DNA of 64,000 bases from Caldanaerobius fijiensis DSM 17918 (GTDB lineage: Bacteria > Bacillota > Thermoanaerobacteria > Thermoanaerobacterales > Caldanaerobiaceae), in contig NZ_FQVH01000007.1 of NCBI RefSeq assembly GCF_900129075.1, forward strand, positions 4,417-68,416. The letters run 5' to 3'. The notes beneath the pieces are model-generated. The model was not told where the DNA came from, did not search any database, and worked only from the letters and a program-made list of their open reading frames with translations. Below, one piece after another: positions 63,810 to 64,000 of this stretch (positions within the stretch are counted from its first letter, which is position 1; each line of letters starts with the position of its first letter). Both the position numbers and the translations under genes were made by a program.

Positions 63810-63989
63810 ATGATTCAATGCAATTATTTACTTGATGTTATGGGTCATTTAATATACAAAATCAGTGACATTGATTTATTGGCGGTTCTTTCTGCGGATA
63901 TGGATATAAAAAACCTATTTCTCCCAGAAAAAATTTTAATCTCACTTATGATACGGTTCAGCGTGTATTATCTTGAAACACCTATATAG
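63810..63989 (+). other. Possible gene fragment at right edge
   Basis: A 59-codon frame (MIQCNYLLDVMGHLIYKISD..., ending YYLETPI) without a ribosome site lies in A/T-rich sequence. It has the hydrophobic, Ile/Leu-rich look of part of a transposase or membrane protein, but I recognise no family. The flanks 63660-63810 hold a (CA) run and the leader promoter only. Confidence 0.2.
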
Positions 63990-64000
63990 CTGTTCTAAAA

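Noticed and set aside
1-64000. CRISPR arrays, prophage genes, integrases, rRNA operon
   Set aside because: None seen. The Bacillus rRNA operon that sits between bofA and csfB is absent here, its place taken by metabolic genes.

Overview
The window reads as chromosome from an endospore-forming, saccharolytic, low-to-mid GC Firmicute, most likely an anaerobic thermophile of the Thermoanaerobacterales/Mahella kind. The spore genes spmA-spmB, bofA, gin/csfB, abrB and ricT, together with darA and a large Alu-type SRP RNA, point to Bacillota. Iron-sulfur class I fumarase, family 4 uracil-DNA glycosylase, rhamnose isomerase of the RhaI type and many intracellular glycan enzymes fit a fermentative thermophile. 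The genus is inference only.

The skeleton is the conserved block known from Bacillus subtilis as tadA-scr-dnaX-ebfC(yaaK)-recR-yaaL-bofA-csfB-yaaO-tmk-darA-yaaR-holB-ricT(yaaT)-yabB-yabC-abrB-metS-tatD. Here it runs right to left on the minus strand, from tadA at 54.2 kb to tatD at 2.8 kb, and is broken by inserted modules. The yabB(trmN6)-rsmI pair is flipped to the plus strand.

Layout: 0-2.7 kb, edge of a possible TnpB-like gene, prfA and a sugar isomerase. 2.8-6.1 kb, tatD-metG with a methionine T-box leader, then a palindromic miniature element. 6.2-15.6 kb, a permease, trmN6-rsmI, abrB, spmAB, a HAD phosphatase, argF and ricT-holB-yaaR-darA-tmk. 15.7-25.2 kb, an internally deleted ABC exporter, a lipoprotein, thrC, a methyltransferase, speA, murG, a GH31 alpha-xylosidase and gin. 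25.3-41.6 kb is the largest insert: peptidase, MazG/UDG, malic enzyme-fumarase, nagB-ROK, a repeat-bearing surface protein, pstS under a five-box Pho operator with a chemoreceptor-like protein, a rhamnose operon and natAB. 41.7-50.2 kb, bofA-yaaL, HD-GYP protein, clan-A glycosidase, an AT-rich pair (PrsW-like protease plus a 651-residue membrane protein), recR and ebfC. 50.3-55.5 kb, dnaX, flavoprotein, SRP RNA, two tRNA-Ser, tadA, a surface protein and tRNA-Arg. 55.5-64 kb, a second copy of the miniature element, a glutamine-type ABC transporter, redox proteins, an oxidoreductase-isomerase pair, DedA, and a tiny winged-helix gene behind a structured leader.

Functionally, the backbone supplies translation, DNA replication/repair and sporulation control, while the inserts supply sugar use (rhamnose, alpha-xylosides, amino sugars, possibly agar- or galactan-like glycans), C4 acid metabolism, phosphate sensing and amino-acid uptake. 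The least explained unit is the PrsW-like protease with its translationally coupled membrane partner (45.7-48.4 kb), followed by the miniature inverted-repeat family and the structured leader at 63.6 kb.
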